Shown here: positions 34,360 through 42,589 of the stretch, one piece after another
How the letters are laid out: each line of letters starts with the position of its first letter
Numbering within the stretch: the first letter of the stretch is position 1
Translations under genes and position numbers: made by a program
Notes under the pieces: model-generated
Databases searched by the model: none
Seen by the model: the letters and a program-made list of their open reading frames with translations, nothing else
What the model was told of the DNA's origin: nothing
DNA from: Rhodovulum sp. ES.010
GTDB taxonomy: Bacteria; Pseudomonadota; Alphaproteobacteria; Rhodobacterales; Rhodobacteraceae
Direction: 5' to 3'
Assembly (NCBI RefSeq): GCF_900142935.1
Contig: NZ_FSRS01000001.1
Coordinates: 1,932,001 to 1,996,000 of the forward strand
Length of the DNA: 64,000 nt

Positions 34360-35073
34360 TCAGACCACGATCAGCCCCGCGCTGAGCGCCCGGGCGACCG
34401 CATGGGTCGTGTTGATCGCGCCGAGCTTGTGCCGCGCCGCCTCGATATAGACCCGGAGCGTGTGCTCCGAGATCTCCAGTTCGGCCGCGGCCTGCGACCG
34501 GCTGAGCCCCTTGGCCAGCAGAGTCATCGCAGACAGCTCGCGGGGCGAGAGCATGGCGACCGGCGCAAGCCGCTCGCCCCTTTCGAACTCGAGCGCCTTG
34601 CGGTTGAACTCGTGGGCGATCAGGATGAACTCGCGCAGATGGGCCTGAACGAACACGTTCCAGTCGTCGTCGGAACATTTGTGGTTCACCGTGAACATCG
34701 CGAATTGGCCCTGGGGGCCGTGGACGGGCACGGACAGCCCCTGGTTGCCGACGCCGTGCGCGACCGCGTCCGAAAGGAACTCGCGCGCGCCCTTTGAAGA
34801 CCAGTTGAGCTGCTTCCAGTCGACCGGGTGGAACCGATTGATGCACCCCAGCACCACAGGGTCGACCCGGACGTAGCCACGCTCCAGATAGCGGTCGACC
34901 CATTCGGTGCTGTATGTACCTGCCCCGTACTGCTCTCCGACGCTGCTTACCCAGTGATAGACGACATGGGAGACGCCGTAATGGTCACGCAGATTCTCCG
35001 TCGCAAGAAAGAGATCCTCAAGCGTCGTTGCCTGCTGCAAGCGGTCGAGGTACGATTCTAAGACGTCTTTCAT
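34360..35073 (-). CDS. luxR: LuxR-family quorum-sensing transcription factor
   Basis: A 237-residue regulator with an N-terminal autoinducer-binding domain (about 15-160, containing the conserved W, Y and D positions in VVYHWVSSVGEQYG, DWKQLNW and CSDDDWNVF) and a C-terminal LuxR helix-turn-helix (about 170-232, LSPRELSAMTLLAKGLSRSQAAAELEIS begins it). It binds the AHL made by the adjacent LuxI and controls target promoters. The stop lies 140 bp before luxI. Its N-terminus overlaps the end of a small gene upstream by 56 bp, which suggests coupled translation. Confidence 0.93.
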   Translation of the reverse strand: MKDVLESYLDRLQQATTLEDLFLATENLRDHYGVSHVVYHWVSSVGEQYGAGTYSTEWVDRYLERGYVRVDPVVLGCINRFHPVDWKQLNWSSKGAREFLSDAVAHGVGNQGLSVPVHGPQGQFAMFTVNHKCSDDDWNVFVQAHLREFILIAHEFNRKALEFERGERLAPVAMLSPRELSAMTLLAKGLSRSQAAAELEISEHTLRVYIEAARHKLGAINTTHAVARALSAGLIVV

Positions 35074-35275
35074 CGCCCGACTTCACAGCATCCGACGGGT
35101 GTGACGTGGAATTGCATGGGAACTGTGCTCGCCCTTGTTCTGCCTCGGCCGAGGAGATTTCGACCGCCGCCAGGGCCTGGCACGTCGTGAGCTCCTCGGA
35201 CAGAGCAACCAATCCGTTCTTCCGGGCGTAGTTCCGGAGGTCCCCAAGGATGTCGATCAGCCACTCATGCTTCAT
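35018..35275 (-). CDS. Small conserved-type protein upstream of luxR
   Basis: An 85-residue protein. The ATG at 35275 has a strong GGGAAGAG site 6 bp upstream, better than that of luxR itself, and the first 45 residues (WLIDILGDLRNYARKNGLVALSEEL) form an amphipathic helical pattern like small uncharacterised proteins common in roseobacters; the C-terminal 40 residues overlap luxR and look unstructured. It may be a co-regulated partner of LuxR or a translational leader for it. No known domain is recognised. Confidence 0.6.
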   Translation of the reverse strand: MKHEWLIDILGDLRNYARKNGLVALSEELTTCQALAAVEISSAEAEQGRAQFPCNSTSHPSDAVKSGDERRLRIVPRPLAAGNDA

Positions 35276-35294
35276 GGTTCTCTTCCCGAAGTGG

Positions 35295-35309
35295 TTAACA
35301 GGACGTTAA
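35295..35309. promoter_or_regulatory. CtrA-type binding site upstream of the luxR unit
   Basis: TTAA (35295-35298), seven bases, TTAA (35306-35309) is a perfect match to the alphaproteobacterial CtrA consensus TTAA-N7-TTAA. It lies 20-34 bp before the first start codon of the luxR transcript. A further TTAA half-site is at 35327-35330. In roseobacters the CtrA phosphorelay and quorum sensing are known to be linked, so this site is biologically plausible. Confidence 0.6.
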
Positions 35310-35439
35310 TACAAGCATAGCACGAGTTAACTTTCCGCGATATTCGCCGATTTTCCCTCCCCAGAAATAGCGAGGGGGCGCGACGCCAAGCCGTTGATGA
35401 CGCTGTGTCACCCCCGCGCCGCGAATCGACTTCAACGGA

Positions 35440-35476
35440 AACGGGCCCGGGCGGCCATCGCCGCACCGGACCCGTT
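35440..35476 (-). terminator. Large hairpin after ccr, probable terminator
   Basis: An 11-bp outer stem (AACGGGCCCGG at 35440-35450 with CCGGACCCGTT at 35466-35476, one G-T pair) encloses a second 5-bp stem (GCGGC/GCCGC). On the minus strand it begins about 22 bp after the ccr stop and is followed by a short T-rich stretch. It would end ccr transcription and shield the luxR region downstream. Confidence 0.6.
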
Positions 35477-35497
35477 CGGTCGTCATGCGAGTCGCGG

Positions 35498-36790
35498 TTA
35501 ACCGGTCGGGCCGGCCTCGAGCACGTCCTCGAAGGTGCGCAACCCGGTGCGCGGCGCCTGCACCAGGACCGCCATGTTCCCCGGCTTGTGCTCGTTGCGG
35601 TACATCTTCATGTGCGCGCCCGGGATTTCCGCCCAGGGGAAGACCTCCGACATGCAGGGGTCCAGCCGGCGCTGCACCATCAGGCGATTCGCCGCCGCGG
35701 CCTGTTTCAGGTGGGCGAAGTGGCTGCCCTGAATGCGCTTCTGGTGCATCCAGACGTAGCGGGCATCCATCGTCAGGTTGAACCCGGTGGTGCCGGCGCA
35801 GATCACGACCATGCCGCCGCGCTTCACCACGAAGGTCGAGACCGGGAAGGTCGATTCACCGGGATGCTCGAACACCATGTCGACATTGTTGCCCTTGCCG
35901 GTGATGTCCCAGATCGCCTTGCCGAACTTGCGCGCCTCGGCGAACCACTCCTTGTATTCCGGCGTGTTCACCTTGGGCAGCTGGCCCCAGCACTTGAAAT
36001 CCTTGCGGTTGATGACGCCCTTGGCGCCCAGGCCCATCACGAAGTCGCGCTTGGACTCGTCGGAGATCACGGCAATCGCATTGGCGCCCGCGGTATTGAT
36101 CAGCTGGATCGCGTAGGAGCCCAGCCCCCCCGAGGCGCCCCAGACCAGCACGTTCTGGCCGGGCTTCAGCTCGTGCGGGTGGTGGCCGAACAGCATCCGG
36201 TAGGCGGTGGCCAGCGTCAGCGTATAGCAGGCCGACTCCTCCCAGGTCAGGTGCTTGGGCCGCGGCAGCAACTGCTGCGCCTGGACCCGGGTGAACTGGC
36301 TGAACGACCCGTCCGGCGTCTCGTAACCCCAGATCCGCTGGGTGGGCGAGAACATCGGGTCGCCACCGTTGCATTCCTCGTCGTCGCCGTCGTCCTGGTT
36401 GCAGTGGATCACGACCTCGTCGCCCACCTTCCAGTTCTTCACCTTGTCGCCGACCGCCCAGACGATGCCCGAGGCGTCGGACCCGGCGATGTGATAGGGC
36501 GCGCCATGCCCGTCGAAGGGCGAGATCGGCACGCCGAGACCGGCCCAGATGCCGTTGTAGTTCACGCCCGCGGCCATCACGAGCACCAGCACCTCGTGGC
36601 TGTCGATCGCGGGGGTGTCGACCACCTCGACCTGGAAGCTCTTGTCCGGCTCGCCATGGCGCTCGCGACGGATGGCCCAGGCATACATCTTGGGCGGAAC
36701 GTATCCGAGGGGCGGCATCTCGCCGATCTCGTACAGGTCTTTTTCGGGCGCCTCGTAGGGGGCGACGGTGGGATTCGTATCGAGTGCCAT
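35498..36790 (-). CDS. ccr: Crotonyl-CoA carboxylase/reductase
   Basis: A 430-residue NADPH-dependent medium-chain reductase that reductively carboxylates crotonyl-CoA to (2S)-ethylmalonyl-CoA, the key step of the ethylmalonyl-CoA pathway. The Rossmann motif is WGASGGLGSYAIQL and the long insertion with ECNGGDPMFSPTQRIWGYETPDGSFSQF is specific to Ccr. The start at 36790 has GGAGG 6 bp upstream; an ATG at 36802 would add four residues and hide that site. It is divergent from ethylmalonyl-CoA mutase, as in related genomes. Confidence 0.95.
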   Translation of the reverse strand: MALDTNPTVAPYEAPEKDLYEIGEMPPLGYVPPKMYAWAIRRERHGEPDKSFQVEVVDTPAIDSHEVLVLVMAAGVNYNGIWAGLGVPISPFDGHGAPYHIAGSDASGIVWAVGDKVKNWKVGDEVVIHCNQDDGDDEECNGGDPMFSPTQRIWGYETPDGSFSQFTRVQAQQLLPRPKHLTWEESACYTLTLATAYRMLFGHHPHELKPGQNVLVWGASGGLGSYAIQLINTAGANAIAVISDESKRDFVMGLGAKGVINRKDFKCWGQLPKVNTPEYKEWFAEARKFGKAIWDITGKGNNVDMVFEHPGESTFPVSTFVVKRGGMVVICAGTTGFNLTMDARYVWMHQKRIQGSHFAHLKQAAAANRLMVQRRLDPCMSEVFPWAEIPGAHMKMYRNEHKPGNMAVLVQAPRTGLRTFEDVLEAGPTG

Positions 36791-36816
36791 CGGGGCCTCC
36801 ATGATCGACTATGCTT

Positions 36817-36941
36817 CGCCGCGACGCAGAATCGCACCGCGCATTAGGCTGAGATAGAAGTCTGCACGCAACTTTGCAATGGAAAAGGGGCTGCGTGAGT
36901 AATTTTATGTCTCTGCCGATGATGCCAACGCCGCGACGCAG
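36817..36941 (+). repeat. 13-bp direct repeat framing the ccr and ecm promoters
   Basis: CGCCGCGACGCAG occurs at 36817-36829 and again, identical and in the same orientation, at 36929-36941. The first copy lies in the presumed ccr leader, the second ends 4 bp before the ecm -35 hexamer. The pair encloses the ccr promoter. A shared transcription factor site would explain this. Confidence 0.6.
36851..36879 (-). promoter_or_regulatory. Candidate ccr promoter
   Basis: On the minus strand TTGCAA (36879-36874) is followed after 17 bp by TATCTC (36856-36851), giving a start near 36844 and a leader of about 54 bases before ccr. The -35 is part of TTTGCAA, reminiscent of the TTTGCAAA sites of short-chain acyl-CoA regulators (PccR/RamB type), so the promoter may be controlled there. 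Confidence 0.5.
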
Positions 36942-36945
36942 CGAA

Positions 36946-36974
36946 TTGACATCGCCAGATTCTTTCCCGTATCA
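36946..36974 (+). promoter_or_regulatory. Candidate ecm promoter
   Basis: TTGACA (36946-36951), a 17-bp spacer and GTATCA (36969-36974) make a good sigma-70-type promoter; transcription would start near 36981, about 39 bases before the ecm ATG. It directly follows one copy of the 13-bp direct repeat. Confidence 0.6.
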
Positions 36975-37019
36975 CGCTGAGAGCGAAATTTTCTTGCCAT
37001 CCCAGTTGCGAGGCGCGCC

Positions 37020-38987
37020 ATGACCGAGACGACGAAAGACCGCCCCTGGCTGATCCGCACCTATGCGGGCCATTCCACGGCCCAGGCGTCCAACGCGCTC
37101 TATCGCAAGAACCTCGCCAAGGGCCAGACCGGCCTCTCGGTGGCGTTCGACCTGCCCACACAGACCGGCTATGACAGCGACCACGAACTCGCCCGCGGCG
37201 AGGTCGGCAAGGTTGGCGTGCCGGTGGCGCATCTGGGCGACATGCGCACGCTCTTCGACGGCATCCCGCTGGAGCAGATGAACACCTCGATGACGATCAA
37301 CGCGCCGGCCCCCTGGCTTCTGGCGCTCTACATCGCGGTGGCCGAGGAACAGGGCGCCGACATCTCGAAACTGCAAGGCACGGTGCAGAACGACCTGATC
37401 AAGGAATACCTCAGCCGCGGCACCTATATCTGCCCGCCGAAGCCCAGCCTGCGGATGATCACCGATGTCGCCGCCTACACGCGCGAGCATCTGCCGAAGT
37501 GGAACCCGATGAACGTGTGTTCCTACCACCTGCAGGAGGCCGGCGCGACACCGGAACAGGAGCTGTCCTACGCGCTCGCCACCGCCACCGCCGTTCTGGA
37601 CGACCTCAGGGGCAAGGTCTCGGAAGAGGACTTCCCCGGCATGGTCGGCCGCATCTCGTTCTTCGTGAATGCCGGCATCCGCTTCGTCACCGAGATGTGC
37701 AAGATGCGCGCCTTCGCGGAACTCTGGGACGAGATCTGCCGCGCACGTTACGGTGTCGAGGACCCGAAGTTCCGCCGCTTCCGCTACGGGGTGCAGGTCA
37801 ACAGCCTCGGCCTGACCGAGCAGCAGCCGGAAAACAACGTCTACCGCATCCTGATCGAGATGCTGGCGGTCACGCTGTCCAAGAACGCCCGCGCCCGCGC
37901 CGTCCAGCTGCCGGCCTGGAACGAGGCGCTCGGCCTGCCCCGACCCTGGGACCAGCAGTGGTCGATGCGGATGCAGCAGATCCTGGCCTACGAGACCGAT
38001 CTTCTGGAATACGGCGACCTGTTCGACGGCAACCCCGTGGTGACCGCCAAGGTCGAGGAGTTGAAGGACGGCGCCCGCGCCGAACTCGCGCAGATCGACG
38101 CCATGGGCGGCGCCGTGGCGGCCATCGATCACATGAAATCGCGCCTTGTCGAAAGCCACGGCGAACGCATCGCCCGTGTCGAAACCGGCGAGACGGTCAT
38201 CGTCGGCGTGAACCGCTGGACCGAGGGCGAGCCCTCGCCGCTCACTTCCGGCGAAGACTCGATCATGACCGTCGACCCGGAAGTGGAAGCCGACCAGATC
38301 GCGCGCCTGAACGCGTGGCGCGACGCCCGCGACGAGGCGGCGGTGAACGACGCGCTCAAGGCCCTGCGCGAAGCCGCGGCCACCGGCGCGAACATCATGC
38401 CGCCGTCCATCGCGGCGGCCAAGGCGGGCGCAACGACCGGCGAATGGGGCGACGTCCTGCGGGCCGTGTTCGGCCAGTATCGCGGCCCGACCGGCGTGTC
38501 GTCGAGCCCGTCCAACCGCACCGAGGGTCTGGACGAAATCCGCGCCGCGGTGGACGCGCTGACCGGGCAACTGGGTCGCCGCCCGAAGCTTCTCGTCGGC
38601 AAGCCCGGACTCGACGGCCATTCCAACGGCGCCGAACAGATCGCCGCCCGCGCCCGCGACTGCGGCATGGACATCACCTATGAAGGCATCCGCCTGACCC
38701 CGGCCGAGATCGTGGCCGCGGCCAAGGACGGCGGCGTTGACGTCGTGGGCCTGTCGATCCTGTCGGGCAGCCACATCCCGCTGGTGGAAAGCCTGATGCG
38801 GCTGATGAAGGAACACGACCTCCTGCACATCCCCGTCATGGTCGGCGGCATCATCCCCGAAGAGGACGCCCGGCGGCTGACCGCGATGGGCGTGGCCAAG
38901 GTCTACACGCCGAAGGATTTCGAGCTGAACCGCATCATGTTCGACATCGTCGGCCTGATCGGCCCGGAACCGGTCGCCGCCGAGTAA
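37020..38987 (+). CDS. ecm: Ethylmalonyl-CoA mutase
   Basis: A 655-residue single-chain B12-dependent acyl-CoA mutase. The N-terminal catalytic barrel (about 1-500) contains the CoA-channel motifs RTYAGHSTAQASNALYRKN and LPTQTGYDSDH; the C-terminal B12 domain (about 520-650) has DGHSNG (the D-x-H-x-x-G cobalt ligand motif), LSGSHIPL and GGIIP. Methylmalonyl-CoA mutase is the nearest relative; the assignment to ethylmalonyl-CoA mutase rests on divergence from ccr and the other pathway genes nearby. It needs the cobalamin that the btu/cob operon in this window supplies. Confidence 0.92.
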   Translation: MTETTKDRPWLIRTYAGHSTAQASNALYRKNLAKGQTGLSVAFDLPTQTGYDSDHELARGEVGKVGVPVAHLGDMRTLFDGIPLEQMNTSMTINAPAPWLLALYIAVAEEQGADISKLQGTVQNDLIKEYLSRGTYICPPKPSLRMITDVAAYTREHLPKWNPMNVCSYHLQEAGATPEQELSYALATATAVLDDLRGKVSEEDFPGMVGRISFFVNAGIRFVTEMCKMRAFAELWDEICRARYGVEDPKFRRFRYGVQVNSLGLTEQQPENNVYRILIEMLAVTLSKNARARAVQLPAWNEALGLPRPWDQQWSMRMQQILAYETDLLEYGDLFDGNPVVTAKVEELKDGARAELAQIDAMGGAVAAIDHMKSRLVESHGERIARVETGETVIVGVNRWTEGEPSPLTSGEDSIMTVDPEVEADQIARLNAWRDARDEAAVNDALKALREAAATGANIMPPSIAAAKAGATTGEWGDVLRAVFGQYRGPTGVSSSPSNRTEGLDEIRAAVDALTGQLGRRPKLLVGKPGLDGHSNGAEQIAARARDCGMDITYEGIRLTPAEIVAAAKDGGVDVVGLSILSGSHIPLVESLMRLMKEHDLLHIPVMVGGIIPEEDARRLTAMGVAKVYTPKDFELNRIMFDIVGLIGPEPVAAE

Positions 38988-39020
38988 CCCCGCCCCGGAT
39001 CCGCCGCACCCGCCCCGGCC

Positions 39021-39093
39021 TTCTTCTGGCCCGAATATCCCGGGGGTCCGGGGGCAGCGCCCCCGGCGGGTCGCCCGGCGCCAGCCGGGGCGA
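39021..39093 (+). repeat. Dispersed intergenic element, copy 3
   Basis: CTTCTTCTGGCC begins near 39021, about 35 bp after the ecm stop, followed by CGAATATCCCGGGGG, the hairpin CCGGGGGC/GCCCCCGG with an AGC loop and the second hairpin CGCCCGGC/GCCGGGGCG with the same GCCA loop as copy 2. Loop sequence is conserved while stem bases change in pairs. The gap continues to deoD at 39168 with no gene. Confidence 0.75.
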
Positions 39094-39167
39094 AACCGGC
39101 GCGCAATACCGCTGGGCAGCGGCGCACGCGGGCGCTACCGTCGCGGCGACGACCACGGAGGCCGCCC

Positions 39168-39872
39168 ATGACCATCCATATCGGCGCGAATCCCGGCGAG
39201 ATCGCCGAGACGGTGCTTCTGCCGGGCGATCCCCTGCGCGCGAAATGGGCCGCCCGGACCTTTCTCGAGAACGCCACCTGCGTGAACGAGACCCGTAACA
39301 TGCTGGGCTTCACCGGCACCTGGCGGGGGCACAAGGTCACGATCCAGGGCACCGGCATGGGCATGCCGTCGCTCTCGATCTACGTGAACGAACTGATCCG
39401 CGACTATGGCGCAAGAACGCTGATCCGCATCGGCTCGACCGGCGCGATGCAGCCCGATGTCGCGCTGCGCGACATCGTGCTGGCAATGACCGCCTCCACC
39501 CTGTCCACGCCCTCGCGCGGGGTGTTCCGCGAGCTGAACTACGCCCCCTGCGCCGACTTCGCCCTGCTCGCGGCGGCGCACCGGGCGGCGACGGCAAAGG
39601 GCATCGCCCCCCATGTGGGCGGCATCTACTCCTCGGACGTCTTCTACGACGAACGCCCCGACCTGACCGAGCAGTTGACCCGCCACGGCGTGCTCGCGGT
39701 CGAGATGGAGACGGCTGAACTCTACACCCTTGCCGCCCGCCTCGATGCCCGCGCGCTTGCCGTGCTGACGGTCTCGGACCACCTGCCGACCGGCGCGGCG
39801 CTGGCGCCCGGCGACCGCGAGCGCAGCTTCGGCGACATGGTCGAGATCGCGCTGGACGCGGCCTTCGCCTGA
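39168..39872 (+). CDS. deoD: Purine-nucleoside phosphorylase
   Basis: A 234-residue hexameric-type (NP-I family) phosphorylase that cleaves purine nucleosides with phosphate. Recognisable are [14 protein letters not shown] at the start, the phosphate-binding RIGSTGAM, and the [13 protein letters not shown] motif with the substrate-binding ME and the SDHLPTG loop. It may work with the purine importer at the left end of the window. GGAGG lies 8 bp before the start. It converges on the DUF1989 gene 7 bp downstream. Confidence 0.93.
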   Translation: MTIHIGANPGEIAETVLLPGDPLRAKWAARTFLENATCVNETRNMLGFTGTWRGHKVTIQGTGMGMPSLSIYVNELIRDYGARTLIRIGSTGAMQPDVALRDIVLAMTASTLSTPSRGVFRELNYAPCADFALLAAAHRAATAKGIAPHVGGIYSSDVFYDERPDLTEQLTRHGVLAVEMETAELYTLAARLDARALAVLTVSDHLPTGAALAPGDRERSFGDMVEIALDAAFA

Positions 39873-39879
39873 GGCGAAC

Positions 39880-40722
39880 TCACCGCCCGTGGCTGCGGTC
39901 GTAGGGTGCGGGCGGCGGCGGGGTCCAGCCGGCCAGGGCGCCCGGGGCGGGCGCGAAGATCTCGACCAGCAGCGGGTGGCAGGTCGCCTCGGCTGGGCTG
40001 TTCACGCCGCAATCGCCCCAGGGGCAGGCCGACAGCGCCCCCAGCAGGTCGATCTCGGCAAAGAACTCGACATGGTCGCCGGGCCGCACCGGGCTTGCCT
40101 TGGTGAAATAGCGGTGCGTGTCGCGCGCGAACCCCGTGCACATGAAGACGTTCAGCACGTCATGCACATGCGCCTCCGCCGCATCCGCCCCCATCCCCGT
40201 CTCGGCGGCGAGCGCACGGATCAGGTTGGAATGGCAGCACTTGTGGTACTGCCCGCCCGTCAGCACCGCGTTCGTATAGGGGTCGCAACGCGTGCCGATC
40301 ACGTCATGCACCCCGGCCCCGTCGGCATCGACTCCGTACCAGCCCAGGCTGTCGGCGGTGATCGTCGCCATGGGACGCAGGAACGGAAAGCACGACCACA
40401 TGCGATCGCCCGCGGACAGATGCGTGCCGTGCAGCGCCCGCGTCTTGCCCGAGTAGAACCGCTCGGACAGATCGGCCGCGCTCCACAGGTTCAGGTCCCC
40501 CACCTGCGGGCCGTCGACACAGGTGATGCGGAAGACCTGACCGGCGGCGACGCGAAAACAGCGCCCCGCGCGCGGCGGCACGCGCGTCTCGCCGATCTTC
40601 GCCGCGCCCGTGCGCGCACGGGCGTAAAGCGCCATGTCGGGCGCGGGCAGCGTGTCGGGCGGATAGCAGGTCACCGCGGGCACGGCACGGCGGGCGGCGG
40701 CATCGGGTGGGGGCTGGCTCAT
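39880..40722 (-). CDS. DUF1989 (urea carboxylase-associated) family protein
   Basis: A protein of about 280 residues with the DUF1989 signature: RVAAGQVFRITCVDGPQVGDLNLW, GDRMWSCFPFLRP, and the cysteine-rich CDPYTNAVLTGGQYHKCCHSN and GDCGVNSP. Several relatives lie next to urea-amidolyase or aminomethyltransferase genes; here there is no such neighbour. The catalytic role is unknown; conserved Cys and His may bind metal. No clear ribosome site exists: ATGs at 40722, 40731 and 40803 are all possible, and the shortest is listed. Confidence 0.8.
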   Translation of the reverse strand: MSQPPPDAAARRAVPAVTCYPPDTLPAPDMALYARARTGAAKIGETRVPPRAGRCFRVAAGQVFRITCVDGPQVGDLNLWSAADLSERFYSGKTRALHGTHLSAGDRMWSCFPFLRPMATITADSLGWYGVDADGAGVHDVIGTRCDPYTNAVLTGGQYHKCCHSNLIRALAAETGMGADAAEAHVHDVLNVFMCTGFARDTHRYFTKASPVRPGDHVEFFAEIDLLGALSACPWGDCGVNSPAEATCHPLLVEIFAPAPGALAGWTPPPPAPYDRSHGR

Positions 40723-40806
40723 GGCCGCCATCAGACCGCGAAGCCGCGCGCACCGCAAGGGGCCGCATCCCGCTGGGGGACACGGGCCCTCATGCCACGT
40801 CACGGG

Positions 40807-40956
40807 TCAGGCGGCGGCGATGTACCCGTAGTATTCCGGGGTTTCGGGCTTGCCGGTGACCAGCACCGGCAACGGCGTGTAGTAGGCATAGGCGTCTTCG
40901 AGGATTTGCAGCGCCTCTTGCGGGCTGATCCGCGGGGTGGTGTCGGTATCGGGCAT
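40807..40956 (-). CDS. Small 49-residue protein
   Basis: A short gene with CGGAGG 6 bp before its ATG, which makes it credible despite its size. The product (PRISPQEALQILEDAYAYYTP, then TPEYYGYIAAA) is acidic and rich in tyrosine, with one helix and no membrane segment. It lies between the ZIP transporter and the DUF1989 gene on the same strand. Function unknown. Confidence 0.6.
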   Translation of the reverse strand: MPDTDTTPRISPQEALQILEDAYAYYTPLPVLVTGKPETPEYYGYIAAA

Positions 40957-41075
40957 GACAGCCTCCGTAGGGTTCCGATCTTTCCCCCTCCGCGAGCCAA
41001 GATAGGCCAGAGCGCGGCCAGCCACACCCCACGGATTGCGATTCTCGCCATGCTGCACGCGCAAGGCTCGGCGCG

Positions 41076-41795
41076 CTATCCAGTTGCGAGATACCCCGCA
41101 AGCCCCAGCAGGAATCCCGCGACCGCGCCCAGCGGCGGGGACCAGTGCCGGTCCAGCGGGGCCTGCGGCGCGACGTCCTCGAACACGATATACAGGATGC
41201 CCCCCGCGGCGAAGAGCATGACCGCCCCCAGCGCCGCCTGCGCCTCGGCCAGCACCGCGACCCCCAGCCAGGCCGCCCCCATCCCCGCGGGCAGCATCAG
41301 CCCGAACAGCAGCGCGAGGCGACGGGGGTTTGTCGCCCTCCCGCGATGCATCTCGCGCCAGGCGTTGAATCCCTCGGGCAGGTTCTGCAGGGCGATCAGG
41401 AACGCCAGCAGGGCGGCGGTCCGGGGCGCACCGCCCAGCATCGCGCCCAGCGCCATCGCCTCGGGCAGGTAGTCGAGCAGCATCGCCATGAACTGCGCCA
41501 CATGGCCGCCACGCCGTTCCAGCGCACGATCCAGCAGGAAGAACGCAAAGCCCCCGGCGGCGAAGGCGGCAAGCGCGGCCGCGGCAGGCAGCGCGGCCGA
41601 CCCCTCGGGCACCAGCACCAGCGCCACCGCCGAGATCAGCGCGCCGCCGCCGAAGGCGGTCACCGTGTGGCGGAATTCCTCGCGCAGCCAGCCGGGAAGC
41701 ACGCCGTCGCGCGTCGCAAGCCACGCGCCAACCGGCGCCGAGGCCCCCGCCAGCGCCGCCAGAAGAAGCGCGCCGGGAAGCCCGCCCTCGCCCAT
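41076..41795 (-). CDS. ZIP-family metal transporter
   Basis: A 239-residue membrane protein with about eight segments. The two metal-site helices are evident: MLLDYLPEAMALGA (replacing the usual H-N-x-P-E) and ALQNLPEGFNAW, the latter a canonical N-L-P-E-G. Such proteins import zinc, iron or manganese into the cytoplasm. It starts 4 bp after the sdhB stop on the same strand and may be read from the sdh promoter. Confidence 0.85.
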   Translation of the reverse strand: MGEGGLPGALLLAALAGASAPVGAWLATRDGVLPGWLREEFRHTVTAFGGGALISAVALVLVPEGSAALPAAAALAAFAAGGFAFFLLDRALERRGGHVAQFMAMLLDYLPEAMALGAMLGGAPRTAALLAFLIALQNLPEGFNAWREMHRGRATNPRRLALLFGLMLPAGMGAAWLGVAVLAEAQAALGAVMLFAAGGILYIVFEDVAPQAPLDRHWSPPLGAVAGFLLGLAGYLATG

Positions 41796-41799
41796 CGGC

Positions 41800-42579
41800 T
41801 CAGACCGCGCGCTCGACCATCATCTTCTTGATCTGCGCGATCGCCTTGGCCGGGTTCAGCGATTTCGGGCAGGTCTTCGTGCAGTTCATGATGGTGTGGC
41901 AGCGGTAGAGCTTGAACGGGTCTTCCAGCTGGTCCAGCCGTTCCGGCGTGGCCTCGTCGCGGCTGTCGATGATCCAGCGATAGGCATGCAGCAGCGCCGC
42001 CGGGCCCAGATACTTGTCGCCGTTCCACCAGTAGGACGGGCAGGCCGTCGAGCAACAGGCGCACATGATGCACTCGTATAGCCCGTCCAGCTTCTTGCGA
42101 TCCTCCGGCGACTGGCGCCATTCCTTGGCCGGCTCGTTGGTCGAGGTCTCCAGCCAGGGCATGACGCTGGCATGCTGGGCGTAGAAATGCGTCAGGTCCG
42201 GGATCAGGTCCTTGACCACAGGCATGTGCGGCAAGGGGTAGATCTTCACGTCCCCGTCGATCTCGTCCATCCCCAGCGTGCAGGCCAGCGTGTTGGTCCC
42301 GTCGATATTCATCGCACACGACCCGCAGATGCCCTCTCGACAGGAGCGGCGGAAGGTCAGCGTCGGGTCGATCTCGTTCTTGATCTTGATCAGCGCGTCC
42401 AGGACCATCGGCCCGCACTTGTCGAGATCGACGAAATATGTGTCGACGCGGGGGTTTTCCCCGCTGTCCGGGTTCCAGCGATAGATCTGGAACTTGCGGA
42501 GATTGGTCGCGCCCTCGGGCTTCGGCCAGGTCTTGCCGGTGCGGATCTTGGAATTCTTCGGGAGCGTCAGTTCAACCAT
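41800..42579 (-). CDS. sdhB: Succinate dehydrogenase iron-sulfur subunit
   Basis: A 259-residue subunit of complex II. The N-terminal plant-type ferredoxin domain has [16 protein letters not shown] for the [2Fe-2S] cluster; the C-terminal domain has [16 protein letters not shown] and [17 protein letters not shown] for the [4Fe-4S] and [3Fe-4S] clusters. It passes electrons from SdhA to quinone at the inner membrane. GGAGACGG lies just upstream. It is the last sdh gene in the order C-D-A-B. Confidence 0.96.
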   Translation of the reverse strand: MVELTLPKNSKIRTGKTWPKPEGATNLRKFQIYRWNPDSGENPRVDTYFVDLDKCGPMVLDALIKIKNEIDPTLTFRRSCREGICGSCAMNIDGTNTLACTLGMDEIDGDVKIYPLPHMPVVKDLIPDLTHFYAQHASVMPWLETSTNEPAKEWRQSPEDRKKLDGLYECIMCACCSTACPSYWWNGDKYLGPAALLHAYRWIIDSRDEATPERLDQLEDPFKLYRCHTIMNCTKTCPKSLNPAKAIAQIKKMMVERAV

Positions 42580-42589
42580 TTCCGTCTCC

